A stretch of DNA of 14,990 bases from JAFNAG01 sp050011535 (GCA_050011535.1 JBEKIX010000079.1:1-14990), one strand, 5' to 3'. Shown: positions 1 to 7,755, counted from the first letter of the stretch. Notes: generated by a model from the sequence alone, not told the origin. Program-made: numbers and translations.

Positions 1-398
1 CCGCTGACCACCAGGCTCACCGGCCCGACCCCCATGGGGAAGAATTTATCCATCATGGGGGCCAGCACCGAGCTCAGCCATAGCCCAGGGTCCTGCAGTA
101 TAAAGGCTGCGTTAAAGGCTAAAAATACTCCGCCCGAGATTAGCACGGCCATAGATGTCTTTTTCCATCCGATGGTTCTGGCAATCAGAACCAGGTAAAA
201 TGGCATGAAAAACCAGGCCAACTGCTTGGTGGACACCGCCACTCCCATGCAAATGGCCGAAAGCCAGAGCTGTTTGCGCCACAGCAGCCAGGCCCCCAGC
301 AGTAAGGGGAAGATGAGCGCTCCGGTCTCGCCGCTGGCTATGGATTGCCATATCTCCAGGCTGGCCATCGGCGAAGCGAAACCGCCCATCTGGTCCCG
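1..398 (-). CDS. Polytopic membrane glycosyltransferase-like protein, internal fragment (GT87/DUF2029-like)
   Basis: This minus-strand frame is open from just after a TGA at 401-399 to the left edge of the window, and it is not the frame used by the neighbouring M56 gene. It reads as a strongly hydrophobic protein: IWQSIASGETGALIFPLL, then LGAWLLWRKQLWLSAICMGV, STKQLAWFFMPFYLVL and MAVLISGGVFLAFNAAFIL. These look like successive membrane helices with short basic loops. The SGETGAL and TKQLAWFFMPFYL stretches resemble the integral-membrane glycosyltransferases of the DUF2029/GT87 type, which use polyprenyl-phosphate sugars in the envelope; that assignment rests on pattern memory. The N-terminal part expected for the family is missing, because the reading frame collides with the M56 gene around 330-400. 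The 3' end lies outside the window. ATGs at 389 and 368 could serve as starts, but the product would be truncated. It is either the remnant of a gene cut by a rearrangement or one side of an assembly chimera. Confidence 0.55.
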
Positions 399-2277
399 TC
401 ATGGCCGTTGAAATTCGATGCTGCCGTTCGATATGAACCACGGATGCGCCCTCGATAGGCTTTCCATTCTCGTCATTTACAATTCCTGATACCAAAAGAC
501 CGTATTTCATTGTCAGGATCGTCTTCGCAGCCTTGAGTTCGTCAAAGCCCACGATGAGCGGAGCTGGTGCAGTACCTATGGCCAGAGTTGAATACTCAGC
601 CTGTACATACTCCGGGTGAGTGAGGGTGAGTTTGACGGATTCAAGTTCGGGATGCAGCTCGTTGCAGATCCAGCGTCCTGTTGCGTCCGTTTGTACAATC
701 AGAGAACTGTTCGACGTTTCACGGCCGGTGTCTTTCAGTGTTTGCGCAAAGAAGTATCCGGCTTGAATAATGATTTGAACATCCTTGATGGGCCCGCCTT
801 TTTCATCGTGAACATAGCCGCCAATGGAAGTACCTTTTCCGAGCGCGAATGTGTATTCGGACGGAAGATCATCGTAGGTACGGAACAGCATCCGCCGCGA
901 GATGAAACCATTAGCTCTCACGGTGACTGCCGTAGGAGGTGGTACCGACACCGCACAGCGCCCGTCCTTATCGGTGATCAGATCCCCGCCAAGCGGAGGC
1001 GGCAGAGTCACCGAAGTCTCCAGGATCGGCCCCGCGTGGAGCGAGGCCCCCTGGATTCCTCGGTGCGTCGTGACATCGACGACATGAAAGAGAACCTGAT
1101 GGTTTGCCGGTTCACTTGCGGGTGCCGACAACGGCATCGGTGTCTCTGGAACGGCGGCTGTTTGTGCAGGCGTGCCGGTTCGTCCCTGAGGCGCCTTGTC
1201 TTCGGGAGCGCTCTGCAACGTGCGTTTTCTGATCCCGGGGAGAAACAGTAGTCCTAACAAGACCACGATCAGCAAACCTGCCCAGGCGAGCTTCGGCTTG
1301 GTGACGAATTTCGTTCTCATGATGCGTTGAAACCTCCTGCGCAGAGGTTGAGATTCACCGAGGTAGGCGAGGGATGCTCCGGCCAGTGCATTTCCGGAGG
1401 CCACCCGCGCCGACTGCAGAAGAGTTTCGCAATAGGTTTCTCCTGTGGCAAAACCGGAGGCCACGACCAGATCGTCGCAGCAGTCCTCGCGCACGCTGCG
1501 AATCTTGCGCGCAAGCAGCCAATAGACAGGATTGAACCACCAGACAGCTGCGATCGGCACTTGCAGCCAGCTCAGCCACAAGTCCCAGCGGCGCTGGTGC
1601 GCCAGCTCGTGGCCCAGTATCACGCGGATCTCAGATAGGGGCAGAACGGCCACCAGATCCTGCGAGAGCACAATCACTGGCTTCCAGGTCCCGAAAGTCA
1701 TCGGGGCATGATTCCTGTTGGAAAGCAACAGCCTCGGGCGGCGCAACAACTTCATGCTTTTGCAGAGCTCGTCATGGATTGCCAACAAATCAGGGTCTTC
1801 CGCGGGAGTTGCATTGCCCGCCAGCTTGCGCAGGCGGATCCTCTGATAAACCGCCAGGGTCAGGATCAACAAGGTGCCAAACAGATGAATCATCATCAAC
1901 CAGGCCTTGGCCGTGAGCGGGTGCTTGTGCGCCGATGGCATCGATGAGGCCGGCGCAGGCACGGAGACTGGCGGCACATCTTCCGAAAGCCACAGAGCAT
2001 CGTCGACGATGGGCGCGACGTGGCGGATCGCCGGAGCTGACTGCGATGAGGCATGCGGCTTGATCTGGCTGAATAGCCCGGTGGGCAATGGGAGCGTGGG
2101 CGGAATCACAAACTTGAGGAGGGCGATCATCAGCACTGCGTGGCGCAATGCTGGAGACAGGCGCCTGCCGGCCCATACGATTCCCAGGAGCACCAGCGCC
2201 AGCAGGGTCGCCTGCACGGCAGCGCTCGTCATGTACCGGTACCAGACCTGAGCCGCAGTATTGATCGCGTCCATCAT
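112..2277 (-). CDS. BlaR1-type M56 family zinc metalloprotease, membrane sensor with carboxypeptidase-regulatory-like tail; 3' end chimeric
   Basis: The 721-residue frame begins with membrane helices (about residues 18-36 and 47-65) and has another at 124-143. The M56 protease core follows, with HELAH at 223-227 (zinc ligands H223 and H227, catalytic E224) and E264 in the downstream VREDCCDD motif as probable third ligand. A last helix lies at 331-347, followed by an Ala/Pro-rich linker and an exported region with carboxypeptidase-regulatory-like (Ig-like) repeats; the last clear one starts with SGIVNDENGKPIEGASVV near 597. In the BlaR1/MecR1 family such proteases are activated by an outside signal and inactivate a cognate BlaI repressor, which is encoded immediately upstream here with a 16-nt gap. 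There is no penicillin-binding domain, so beta-lactam sensing is not supported. An ATGATG start follows a GAGG ribosome-binding site. From about residue 630 onward (below position ~390) the protein becomes Arg/His/Gln-rich, because the frame runs through membrane-protein DNA in the wrong register. The authentic C-terminus is therefore missing, and the stop at 112 is accidental. Confidence 0.85.
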   Translation of the reverse strand: MMDAINTAAQVWYRYMTSAAVQATLLALVLLGIVWAGRRLSPALRHAVLMIALLKFVIPPTLPLPTGLFSQIKPHASSQSAPAIRHVAPIVDDALWLSEDVPPVSVPAPASSMPSAHKHPLTAKAWLMMIHLFGTLLILTLAVYQRIRLRKLAGNATPAEDPDLLAIHDELCKSMKLLRRPRLLLSNRNHAPMTFGTWKPVIVLSQDLVAVLPLSEIRVILGHELAHQRRWDLWLSWLQVPIAAVWWFNPVYWLLARKIRSVREDCCDDLVVASGFATGETYCETLLQSARVASGNALAGASLAYLGESQPLRRRFQRIMRTKFVTKPKLAWAGLLIVVLLGLLFLPGIRKRTLQSAPEDKAPQGRTGTPAQTAAVPETPMPLSAPASEPANHQVLFHVVDVTTHRGIQGASLHAGPILETSVTLPPPLGGDLITDKDGRCAVSVPPPTAVTVRANGFISRRMLFRTYDDLPSEYTFALGKGTSIGGYVHDEKGGPIKDVQIIIQAGYFFAQTLKDTGRETSNSSLIVQTDATGRWICNELHPELESVKLTLTHPEYVQAEYSTLAIGTAPAPLIVGFDELKAAKTILTMKYGLLVSGIVNDENGKPIEGASVVHIERQHRISTAMTGPDGRFRFADGQPGDMAIHSQRRDRSAHLPLTAGGLAAVAQTALAFGHLHGSGGVHQAVGLVFHAILPGSDCQNHRMEKDIYGRANLGRSIFSL

Positions 2278-2293
2278 GGTCCTCGCGTCCGCG

Positions 2294-2674
2294 CTACTTC
2301 TTTTTCAGTTCATTCAACAGCTTCTCCAGCCTGGCAATCTGCTCGCGATCCGGCGGCTTCGATTCAAACAGGGAAGCGACCAGCGCCAGGCTGTCGCCGC
2401 CAAACGCCCTATTCACCAGCCTTCCCAGCAGGTTTTGATGTACCAACCCGGCGTGCCGGGTGGTGCTATAGACGAATGCCTTGCCCACTGGTCCTTTCGC
2501 CTTGGTGACCAGGGATTTGGCTTCGAGCCTCTTGAGGAGGTTTACGACGGAACCGTGAGCCATGGGCCGGATCTGCCGGATGCCTTCACGAATATCACTC
2601 ACGGTCGCTTTCCCCAGCCGTTGCAGGCAGACCAGCACATCAAGTTCAGCCGCAGGAACATTTTTGTTGCTCAT
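2294..2674 (-). CDS. BlaI/MecI/CopY-family transcriptional repressor
   Basis: This 126-residue protein has the length and architecture of the BlaI/MecI family. An N-terminal winged helix-turn-helix (about residues 8-70) contains AAELDVLVCLQRLGKATVSDI, then the recognition-helix region MAHGSVVNLLKRLEAKSLV and a wing ending KAFVYS. A C-terminal helical dimerisation part (about 75-126) ends in a Lys-rich tail. In this family the dimer binds dyad operators in its own promoter and is inactivated when the M56 sensor is triggered; the SLFESK segment near residue 101 lies where BlaI is normally cleaved. The M56 gene follows 16 nt downstream in the same direction, so the two are almost certainly one transcript. 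The start at 2674 is preceded by AGAAAGGG about 7 nt upstream, and a sigma70-like promoter with an overlapping dyad lies 45-75 nt further up. Autoregulation is therefore likely. The target genes beyond the operon are unknown. Confidence 0.9.
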   Translation of the reverse strand: MSNKNVPAAELDVLVCLQRLGKATVSDIREGIRQIRPMAHGSVVNLLKRLEAKSLVTKAKGPVGKAFVYSTTRHAGLVHQNLLGRLVNRAFGGDSLALVASLFESKPPDREQIARLEKLLNELKKK

Positions 2675-2717
2675 GCACAGCCCTTTCTAATTGTTGCCTT
2701 GGTAAACCTGATGGCCG

Positions 2718-2748
2718 ACATATAGACCACTGTATATATCCCTGTCAA
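2718..2748 (-). promoter_or_regulatory. Promoter and putative BlaI operator of the repressor-M56 operon
   Basis: On the minus strand TTGACA (2743-2748) is a perfect sigma70 -35 hexamer. It is followed at 17-18 nt by CTATAT or TATATG (2719-2725) as -10. A 22-bp imperfect dyad at 2718-2739, with arms ATATAGA and TGTATAT, covers the spacer and the -10. That is the arrangement expected for steric autorepression by a BlaI-type dimer. The hexamers and the dyad are seen directly; binding by the adjacent repressor is inferred from the family. Confidence 0.6.
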
Positions 2749-2800
2749 GCAAAAAATACAAATGTCTATTATCAATGGCTCCGACCCTACGGCGCAAGGG

Positions 2801-2843
2801 CTGACAGGACCGATTTCCGTGATTCGGACAGTGGGGCTGTCAG
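2801..2843. repeat. Nested inverted repeat between the repressor promoter and the truncated aminotransferase
   Basis: CTGACAG at 2801-2807 and CTGTCAG at 2837-2843 are perfect reverse complements, with an inner CCGA (2810-2813)/TCGG (2824-2827) pair. This could form a weak stem-loop. It lies exactly where homology to the aminotransferase begins to fail, so it may mark the edge of the rearrangement that removed the 5' part of that gene. No function can be assigned. Confidence 0.3.
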
Positions 2844-3638
2844 TTCAGAAAATGGTCGTCTCAGCGCAAACAAGACCCGATTGCGATCCCGCCAAAGAAT
2901 CTCGACGCGATCACCGCTGCATTCGAGCAGGGAATAACCAGCCGGACGCGCGTGATTCTGATCTCTCACGTGGTGAACCTCACGGGCCAGATCACTCGGG
3001 TCAAGGCCGTTTGCGAAATGGCTGGACGGAAGGGTGTGGAGGTCATTGTCGACGGCGCCCACTCCTTCGCCCACTTCGATTTCAAGCAGTCCGACCTGGG
3101 TTGCGATTATTACGGCACCAGCCTTCACAAATGGCTGTACGCTCCGAAGGGGACCGGGCTTCTCTATGTGAGACGAGACAGGATCAAGAAGATCTGGCCG
3201 TTAATGGCCGCAGAGGAAAGGGAGGGTGCGGACATTCGCAAATTCGAAGAGGTCGGAACGCACTCCGCAGCCCCGCGGTTGGCCATCGGCGAGGCCGTCC
3301 TATTCCACCAGGGTCTCGGTGCCAAGCGCAAGGAGGCGCGCTTGCGCTTTCTCTCGCGATATTGGATGAACAAGCTCAAGGATGTGCCTCGCATCCGCTT
3401 CAATACATCCTTTGACGACCAGCAGTCCTGCGGAATCACCAATGTCGAGGTGACCGGAATCGATCCCGGTGCGATTGCCACCTATCTGATGGATAAACAC
3501 AAGATCTTCACGGTGCCCATCGTGCATCCCGAGTTCAAGGGCCTGCGCATCACTCCAAACGTGTTCACGACTCTTTCGGAATTGGACCGTTTCTGCGAAG
3601 TGATGGAGAGCATCGCCCGTAAAGGCCTGCCCGGATAG
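2823..3638 (+). CDS. N-terminally truncated PLP-dependent class V aminotransferase (isopenicillin-N epimerase-like), probable remnant
   Basis: The frame is open from the TGA at 2820-2822; the first plausible start is GTG at 2952, giving 229 residues. Numbered from that GTG, it contains VIVDGAH with the PLP-pyridine-binding Asp at D34, and GTSLHKW with K60 as the Schiff-base lysine. Next come the family motifs GTGLLYVRRD, IRKFEEVGTH and LRITPNVFTT near the end. These match class V aminotransferases annotated as isopenicillin-N epimerase-like. Recognisable sequence continues upstream of the GTG (IPPKNLDAITAAFEQG, about 2876-2923), so homology extends before any good start. Relatives are roughly 400 or more residues long, so about the first third, including part of the PLP site and the small-domain N-terminus, is missing. 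No Shine-Dalgarno sequence precedes the GTG. I regard it as a 5'-truncated, probably inactive gene whose 3' end at 3638 is intact. Confidence 0.7.
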   Translation, partial: FGQWGCQFRKWSSQRKQDPIAIPPKNLDAITAAFEQGITSRTRVILISHVVNLTGQITRVKAVCEMAGRKGVEVIVDGAHSFAHFDFKQSDLGCDYYGTSLHKWLYAPKGTGLLYVRRDRIKKIWPLMAAEEREGADIRKFEEVGTHSAAPRLAIGEAVLFHQGLGAKRKEARLRFLSRYWMNKLKDVPRIRFNTSFDDQQSCGITNVEVTGIDPGAIATYLMDKHKIFTVPIVHPEFKGLRITPNVFTTLSELDRFCEVMESIARKGLPG

Positions 3639-3752
3639 CTGCAAGGCTCTGCTGAAGTCCAACAAGGCCGGCACCCATACCAAAGCGCATGAAAACGGTG
3701 TCATCCTTTGGATCTTCGCGGTATAAGAAGCAAATCCTTTTCTTGATTCGCT

Positions 3753-4481
3753 ATGTCTGACACGAAGGACAACACCAAGCCGCTGGCGCTGCTAATCCCG
3801 GGACTGGACGGGACGGGAAAGTTGTACTACCGGCAGCTGGACGCCCTGTCCGCGCGATACCGCGTGCTCCCTTGGCAGTTTGGAACGAAGGCGGCCTTCG
3901 AACTCGCGGACCTCACTCGTGACCTCGGCAATGAGACCTCAAGAGAACCGGTCCGTTCAATCCTGCTGGTAGGAGAGTCATTTGGCGGCCTCGTTGCGCT
4001 GGATTATGCCTTGTGCTATCCGGAACGGGTCCGGCACCTCGTGCTCGTCAATGCCTTCCCCTATTATCGCCGGCGGATGCGCATTCGTCTCGCACGGGTC
4101 TTCTACCCGCTCCAGGCCTTCAAGGTTGTCGAACGGCTTAAGACCTATCTTGTCGATCGCACCCTGCAATGGGAGGGAATCATGATAGAAGATCGGGAGC
4201 GCTTTCGGGAAATTGTCGGGCATGTTCATGCGGCATCCTTCCGGCGCCGCCTCGAGCTTGTAAAGGAAATCGATTTGAGGCCGCGCCTTTCTGAGGTTCA
4301 GGTGCAGACAACATTGCTGGCGTCGGGGAAGGACAAGGTTGTGCCTTCCGTCAAGGAGGCCCATTTTATGGCAGCCCGCATTCCTGGCTCGCAGGTTCAT
4401 GAATTTCCAAACGCGGGTCACGCCCTGCTTTTGACGCCGGGCGTTTGTCTTGTGGACCTGATTTCGGGCCAGGCGCCATAG
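3753..4481 (+). CDS. Alpha/beta-fold hydrolase (esterase/thioesterase/acyltransferase-like)
   Basis: This compact 242-residue alpha/beta hydrolase appears complete. LLIPGLDGTG at residues 13-22 forms the oxyanion-hole turn. GESFGG at 74-79 is the nucleophile elbow with Ser76. D194 in LLASGKDKVVPS and H223 in NAGHALLL complete a canonical Ser-Asp-His triad. A short basic insertion (YYRRRMRIRLARVFYPL, about 104-120) forms a small lid over the active site. There is no signal peptide, so it should be cytoplasmic. The PGLDGTG signature occurs in lipid-related esterases and acyltransferases, but the substrate cannot be read from sequence. The start at 3753 has no recognisable Shine-Dalgarno; only a TATAAG hexamer about 30 nt upstream hints at its own promoter and a short leader. 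It lies 114 nt after the aminotransferase fragment in the same direction, with no sign of functional coupling. Confidence 0.88.
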   Translation: MSDTKDNTKPLALLIPGLDGTGKLYYRQLDALSARYRVLPWQFGTKAAFELADLTRDLGNETSREPVRSILLVGESFGGLVALDYALCYPERVRHLVLVNAFPYYRRRMRIRLARVFYPLQAFKVVERLKTYLVDRTLQWEGIMIEDRERFREIVGHVHAASFRRRLELVKEIDLRPRLSEVQVQTTLLASGKDKVVPSVKEAHFMAARIPGSQVHEFPNAGHALLLTPGVCLVDLISGQAP

Positions 4482-4531
4482 CCTCGAAATGATGCCTTGA
4501 CCGGTAGAATTGATTGCATGGTATTTCGAGG
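4482..4531 (+). repeat. Inverted repeat directly after the hydrolase stop codon
   Basis: CCTCGAAAT (4482-4490) and ATTTCGAGG (4523-4531) are perfect reverse complements around a 32-nt loop. The loop itself offers an inner ATGC/GCAT pair. The repeat begins one base after the TAG, so it could act as a 3'-end hairpin that protects the hydrolase mRNA. There is no T-run, so it is not a canonical terminator. Confidence 0.35.
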
Positions 4532-4600
4532 TTACTGCGCCTTTCCTGAGATCCCCCAGGAAATGTATCTGCCGTCGCACCACCGAGGAGTGGCTGGGAT

Positions 4601-4632
4601 CGCCGCGCCCCAGCGCGGCGTTCTTCCTCTTT
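4601..4632 (+). terminator. Candidate intrinsic terminator between the convergent hydrolase and VWFA genes
   Basis: CGCCGCGC (4601-4608), loop CCCA, and GCGCGGCG (4613-4620) form a perfect 8-bp all-GC stem. On the plus strand it is followed by the pyrimidine-rich TTCTTCCTCTTT. It lies between convergent genes, about 120 nt after the hydrolase stop and 45 nt beyond the VWFA-gene stop at 4665. The T-tract is interrupted by C and is present only in the plus direction, so efficient termination is plausible for the hydrolase transcript and less so for the opposite one. Confidence 0.5.
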
Positions 4633-4664
4633 ACTGGATTCAAGGGCTTTATTGGGTCCGGCAC

Positions 4665-7652
4665 CTATCTCCGGATCAGGCGTGTCCAGGGGGAAATGAC
4701 TTCCTCTGCCCCTCCGCGGCTACGGTACGCATCGACGAAGATGCCGGCTTCCGGATAGCGCCCCAGAAGCGCAGAGGTTCGAATGAGGACGACGTAAAAG
4801 TCCAAAGGCAGCGACGGACTGAGGTCCAGCACGCTGCGGTAAACTTCATATGCCTGGGCGGGTTTGGATGCCGCTTCGTACACTCTTCCCAGTTGAATTA
4901 GGAGTTCGAGATCCAGCGGATTCCGCGCGCGCAGAGTCTGCAGCGTCTGTACAGCGGCGTCGTCATTGCCGGCAGCGGCAAAAGCGCGCGAGAGCATCAG
5001 ACCCGTCATGCGATCTTCTGGGGAAAGAGCCCAGGCCTGCTGGAGCGCCTCCGCCGCCTTCAGTGCGTCCTTCAGATTGAAATACGCGACACCCAGGTTG
5101 TACCAGAAATCCGGCTTATCCTGGAATTTCCACTTGAGCCCCTCGAGCGCATGGGCGACAGCCGCATAGTCGTGGTTCTTCATGGCCTCATCGGCCTTCG
5201 CCAGCACCGCATTCACTTCCTCATTGGAAGCGCCGCTTGCAGGCGCTGAGACAGGTTCCGTCTGTGGACGCGCATAATAGCCCTGGCGCGCGCGCAGGCG
5301 CACGGAACGCGAGGAGACAGACACCGCGATTCTGTGGTACCGGCCATCGGCGGGCTGTCGAGACAGAAATGCGAGATAGTAGAGCGCGCCGCTCGATGAA
5401 AAGGCAGAATTGACGGCTGCAGCAATATCGTTATCCGCCTTGACGCGTCTGGCGCCGCTCCCCAGAGAGAGCGTATCCAGGGAAGATGATTTTTCGAACT
5501 GGGACGCGGTTACGTGGGATTCCATTATCTGAAATAGTTGAGGCGCATCGGTCATGGCTCCGAGGGCGTGTTCCACCTCCGGTGTTTCGGAAGCGGCTCC
5601 ACCGATGTCGACCGTAAGAATCTTGACGCGATGTTGCTGGGCTTCGGCCGCAATACTCTGCAACGGACTTGACACATCGCCCCGGCTGAGCTTGCCTGTG
5701 ACAAACCCCGGCGAGATAAAGATGACCGTCTTCGAGTAATCCCCCTTGTCGGCAGCGACCAGAGCAACGACTTCCCGTAATCCATCCAAGGCAGCGTTCG
5801 CGTAACCGGCATTTCGCGTGATCAGTTCGGCGACTTTGCCTTGAAGCGTGGCCTGGATAACCGGTTTGTTGGTTTGGGGATCGCAGGTAAGGACCGCTCC
5901 CCCACGCACACCGGCAGCCGGAATGGCTACGGGCGGGGCATCACACGCGCCCTCGACTGTCCCGAGGCTGTTTTGGTATCTCAACGACAGCTGCGCAGCC
6001 GTGCGGAGTTCACCCAATTCCTGGGTTTGATGATCGCCCCTGTCAATCAAGACTGCTTCATATACGGTGATGGGATCGGGCTCGCCGGCGACCCGGTTCG
6101 AACGAGCGTTCGCCTTGCGGATTTCCGCCACCATGGTTTCGATGTCGCCAGGCGGTGAACTCCCGCGCCCCTTGCTTGTGAAATAGACCGTGAAGGGCTG
6201 GATCGGGTTATGGTATCTCCTCACCAGATCTTCGGCGGCTTTCTTGACTTGAGGAAAGGTAGTTACGTCTGTCGTCACATCGTCCAGCACGAGGTAGTAT
6301 TTGCCGAGCGTCAGTTCAGTGCCGTTGCTCGGGTTTAATGAGGGCTTGTCCTGAGATGACGCCGTTCCGGCAGTTTTCATGGCAAGATCGCGTGCCTTGG
6401 GCAGATCCTCCATGTTCAGGGCGCCCTTAAAGTAGGCGACATCTCTGCGGCTGCCGTCCTCAGAAATGTTAAAGTCCTTCGCCGCAAACAGCGGCGGCGC
6501 CTTTCCATTCGTGGACTCCACAAAGACCGGCACTTCGACCAGGCGCGACTCAACCTTGAATGTTGGGATCTTGGAGTTCGAAGTGGAAACGGTGACGTCG
6601 GAATTGTCGGCCGATCCACGGTCCGCGGGACGAGGAACCGCGGGGGGTGTTATCACTTCGTTCAATGCCGCCTTGGCGCTCTCCTTTGCAGCGGCAGCGT
6701 CGACAACACCCTGCGCAGGCACTTTCTCCAGGTTTTTTGCAAGGGCGGCGGCGCTGCCGGCCCTGGCAAGGAAAAATCCTCTACGCGCGAAGATCTTGTA
6801 ATGGGGATCGGCGACGTTCACGAGCAGCTCATGCCAACGATCGTCAGGGGACAGACGAGTGTAGTAATAGAGCACGTAGGCCGCCCTGAGCTCAGCGGAA
6901 ACCTCAAGGAAGGCCGGACCCAGATCGCGGGAGTTCTCGGCAAAGTACGCTTTACCGCTGTTTGTCTCCGTCATCTGTCGCAATATCTGCCGGTAGGCCT
7001 GATTTCTGGTTTCCGAGCCGGCGCAGACTGCATAGATCGGGTAGCCGTAGCGTGAGGCCGCATTCAGAACGAGGGGAAGCGTAGCCGTGCTCGCCGTATC
7101 CTCTCCATCGGAAAAGACTGCGATGGCCTTGCGTCCCTCCTTATCGCTCAGGACCTTCATGGCATACAAAATTGCATCGTACAGCTTCGTCTTGAACTCT
7201 GCCCTGGTGCCGCGGATCCCGCTCAGGATCGGCTCGAAATCGTCCGTCAATTGCGGAATCGCGTGGATGCTCGAATTGAAGGGGATCAGCGTAACGCGAT
7301 CGCCTGGCTTCAGAGACTGAACGAACAATGTGGCGGCTTCCTGGGTTTCCTTCAAGGAATTGGTCATGCTCTCGCTGGTGTCGAGAAGCAGCGCCACTTG
7401 AAGAGGAGCCTGCTCGCTGTCCATGTGATCGATAGGCTGGGTCTTGCCGTCTTCCGCCAGACTGAATTTGGTTACATCCAAGCCGGTGACGCGGCGTGAA
7501 CCTTGTTGAACGGTGAGGAATATCTGTACCAGCTGCGATTCAACTGAAAAAGTCGCCGTCTTCTGAGGCTGCGGCTGTTGTGCGGCGATGAACCCGACTG
7601 TGGCCAGGATCCACGCAAACATGCTTGCGGTGATCACGCCCCTGGCTCGCAT
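4665..7652 (-). CDS. Exported VWFA-related Acidobacterial-type protein with two VWFA modules and C-terminal TPRs
   Basis: The 995-residue protein starts at the ATG at 7652, preceded by AGGAGGA with 5-nt spacing; an upstream in-frame ATG at 7733 lies inside the inverted repeat and is unlikely. Residues 1-25 are a signal peptide (MRARG, a hydrophobic stretch, then FIAAQQ). The first VWFA-related module (about 35-295) opens with TFSVESQLVQIFLTV and has a complete metal-ion-dependent adhesion site: DTSES at 91-95, a Thr near 155 and SDGED at 181-185. After an Ala-rich linker, a second module (about 363-795) opens with the parallel TFKVESRLVEVPVFV, but its first motif is LDDVTTD, so the metal site is degraded. 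This half carries Cys570 and Cys590, possibly disulfide-linked. Residues about 810-975 form roughly four TPR-like helix pairs, including DFWYNLGVAYFNLKDALKAAEAL. The protein should sit in the periplasm or on the outer surface; a protein-binding role is inferred. It follows the giant TPR gene by 108 nt, and no separate promoter is evident, so co-transcription is likely. Confidence 0.88.
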   Translation of the reverse strand: MRARGVITASMFAWILATVGFIAAQQPQPQKTATFSVESQLVQIFLTVQQGSRRVTGLDVTKFSLAEDGKTQPIDHMDSEQAPLQVALLLDTSESMTNSLKETQEAATLFVQSLKPGDRVTLIPFNSSIHAIPQLTDDFEPILSGIRGTRAEFKTKLYDAILYAMKVLSDKEGRKAIAVFSDGEDTASTATLPLVLNAASRYGYPIYAVCAGSETRNQAYRQILRQMTETNSGKAYFAENSRDLGPAFLEVSAELRAAYVLYYYTRLSPDDRWHELLVNVADPHYKIFARRGFFLARAGSAAALAKNLEKVPAQGVVDAAAAKESAKAALNEVITPPAVPRPADRGSADNSDVTVSTSNSKIPTFKVESRLVEVPVFVESTNGKAPPLFAAKDFNISEDGSRRDVAYFKGALNMEDLPKARDLAMKTAGTASSQDKPSLNPSNGTELTLGKYYLVLDDVTTDVTTFPQVKKAAEDLVRRYHNPIQPFTVYFTSKGRGSSPPGDIETMVAEIRKANARSNRVAGEPDPITVYEAVLIDRGDHQTQELGELRTAAQLSLRYQNSLGTVEGACDAPPVAIPAAGVRGGAVLTCDPQTNKPVIQATLQGKVAELITRNAGYANAALDGLREVVALVAADKGDYSKTVIFISPGFVTGKLSRGDVSSPLQSIAAEAQQHRVKILTVDIGGAASETPEVEHALGAMTDAPQLFQIMESHVTASQFEKSSSLDTLSLGSGARRVKADNDIAAAVNSAFSSSGALYYLAFLSRQPADGRYHRIAVSVSSRSVRLRARQGYYARPQTEPVSAPASGASNEEVNAVLAKADEAMKNHDYAAVAHALEGLKWKFQDKPDFWYNLGVAYFNLKDALKAAEALQQAWALSPEDRMTGLMLSRAFAAAGNDDAAVQTLQTLRARNPLDLELLIQLGRVYEAASKPAQAYEVYRSVLDLSPSLPLDFYVVLIRTSALLGRYPEAGIFVDAYRSRGGAEEVISPWTRLIRR

Positions 7653-7669
7653 CAGAGTCCTCCTTTTAG

Positions 7670-7755
7670 AAATTCGGCGACAGGCAACGAATTGCCTGCA
7701 CGCATTCAGGTCAAATTGTGATTCAACTGGCAATTCGTTGCCTGTCGCCGAATTT
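7670..7755. repeat. Perfect 27-bp inverted repeat (32-nt loop) between the two large genes; REP/MITE-like element
   Basis: The left arm at 7670-7696 begins AAATTCGGCGACAGG and ends GAATTGCC. The right arm at 7729-7755 is its exact reverse complement. The intervening 32 nt (7697-7728) is not obviously structured. In the minus-strand transcript the stem lies just after the stop of the 1765-residue gene and ends 5 nt before the AGGAGGA of the VWFA gene. There is no T-run after the stem, so it is not a standard terminator; partial attenuation, 3'-end protection, or a mobile palindromic element are the alternatives. A stem this long with no mismatch suggests a recently inserted or actively maintained element. 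Confidence 0.8.

Noticed and set aside
616..1251. 211-codon plus-strand open frame
   Set aside because: It lies opposite the M56 gene's exported region, has a Cys/Arg-rich composition typical of an antisense shadow, and shows no domain.
2762..3415. 217-codon plus-strand open frame
   Set aside because: It overlaps the aminotransferase in another frame; the other frame has the conserved PLP motifs and this one has none.
7670..7755. Rho-independent terminator for the giant gene
   Set aside because: The stem is perfect, but it is not followed by a T-run in the minus direction; the strong ribosome-binding site directly beyond it argues for read-through.
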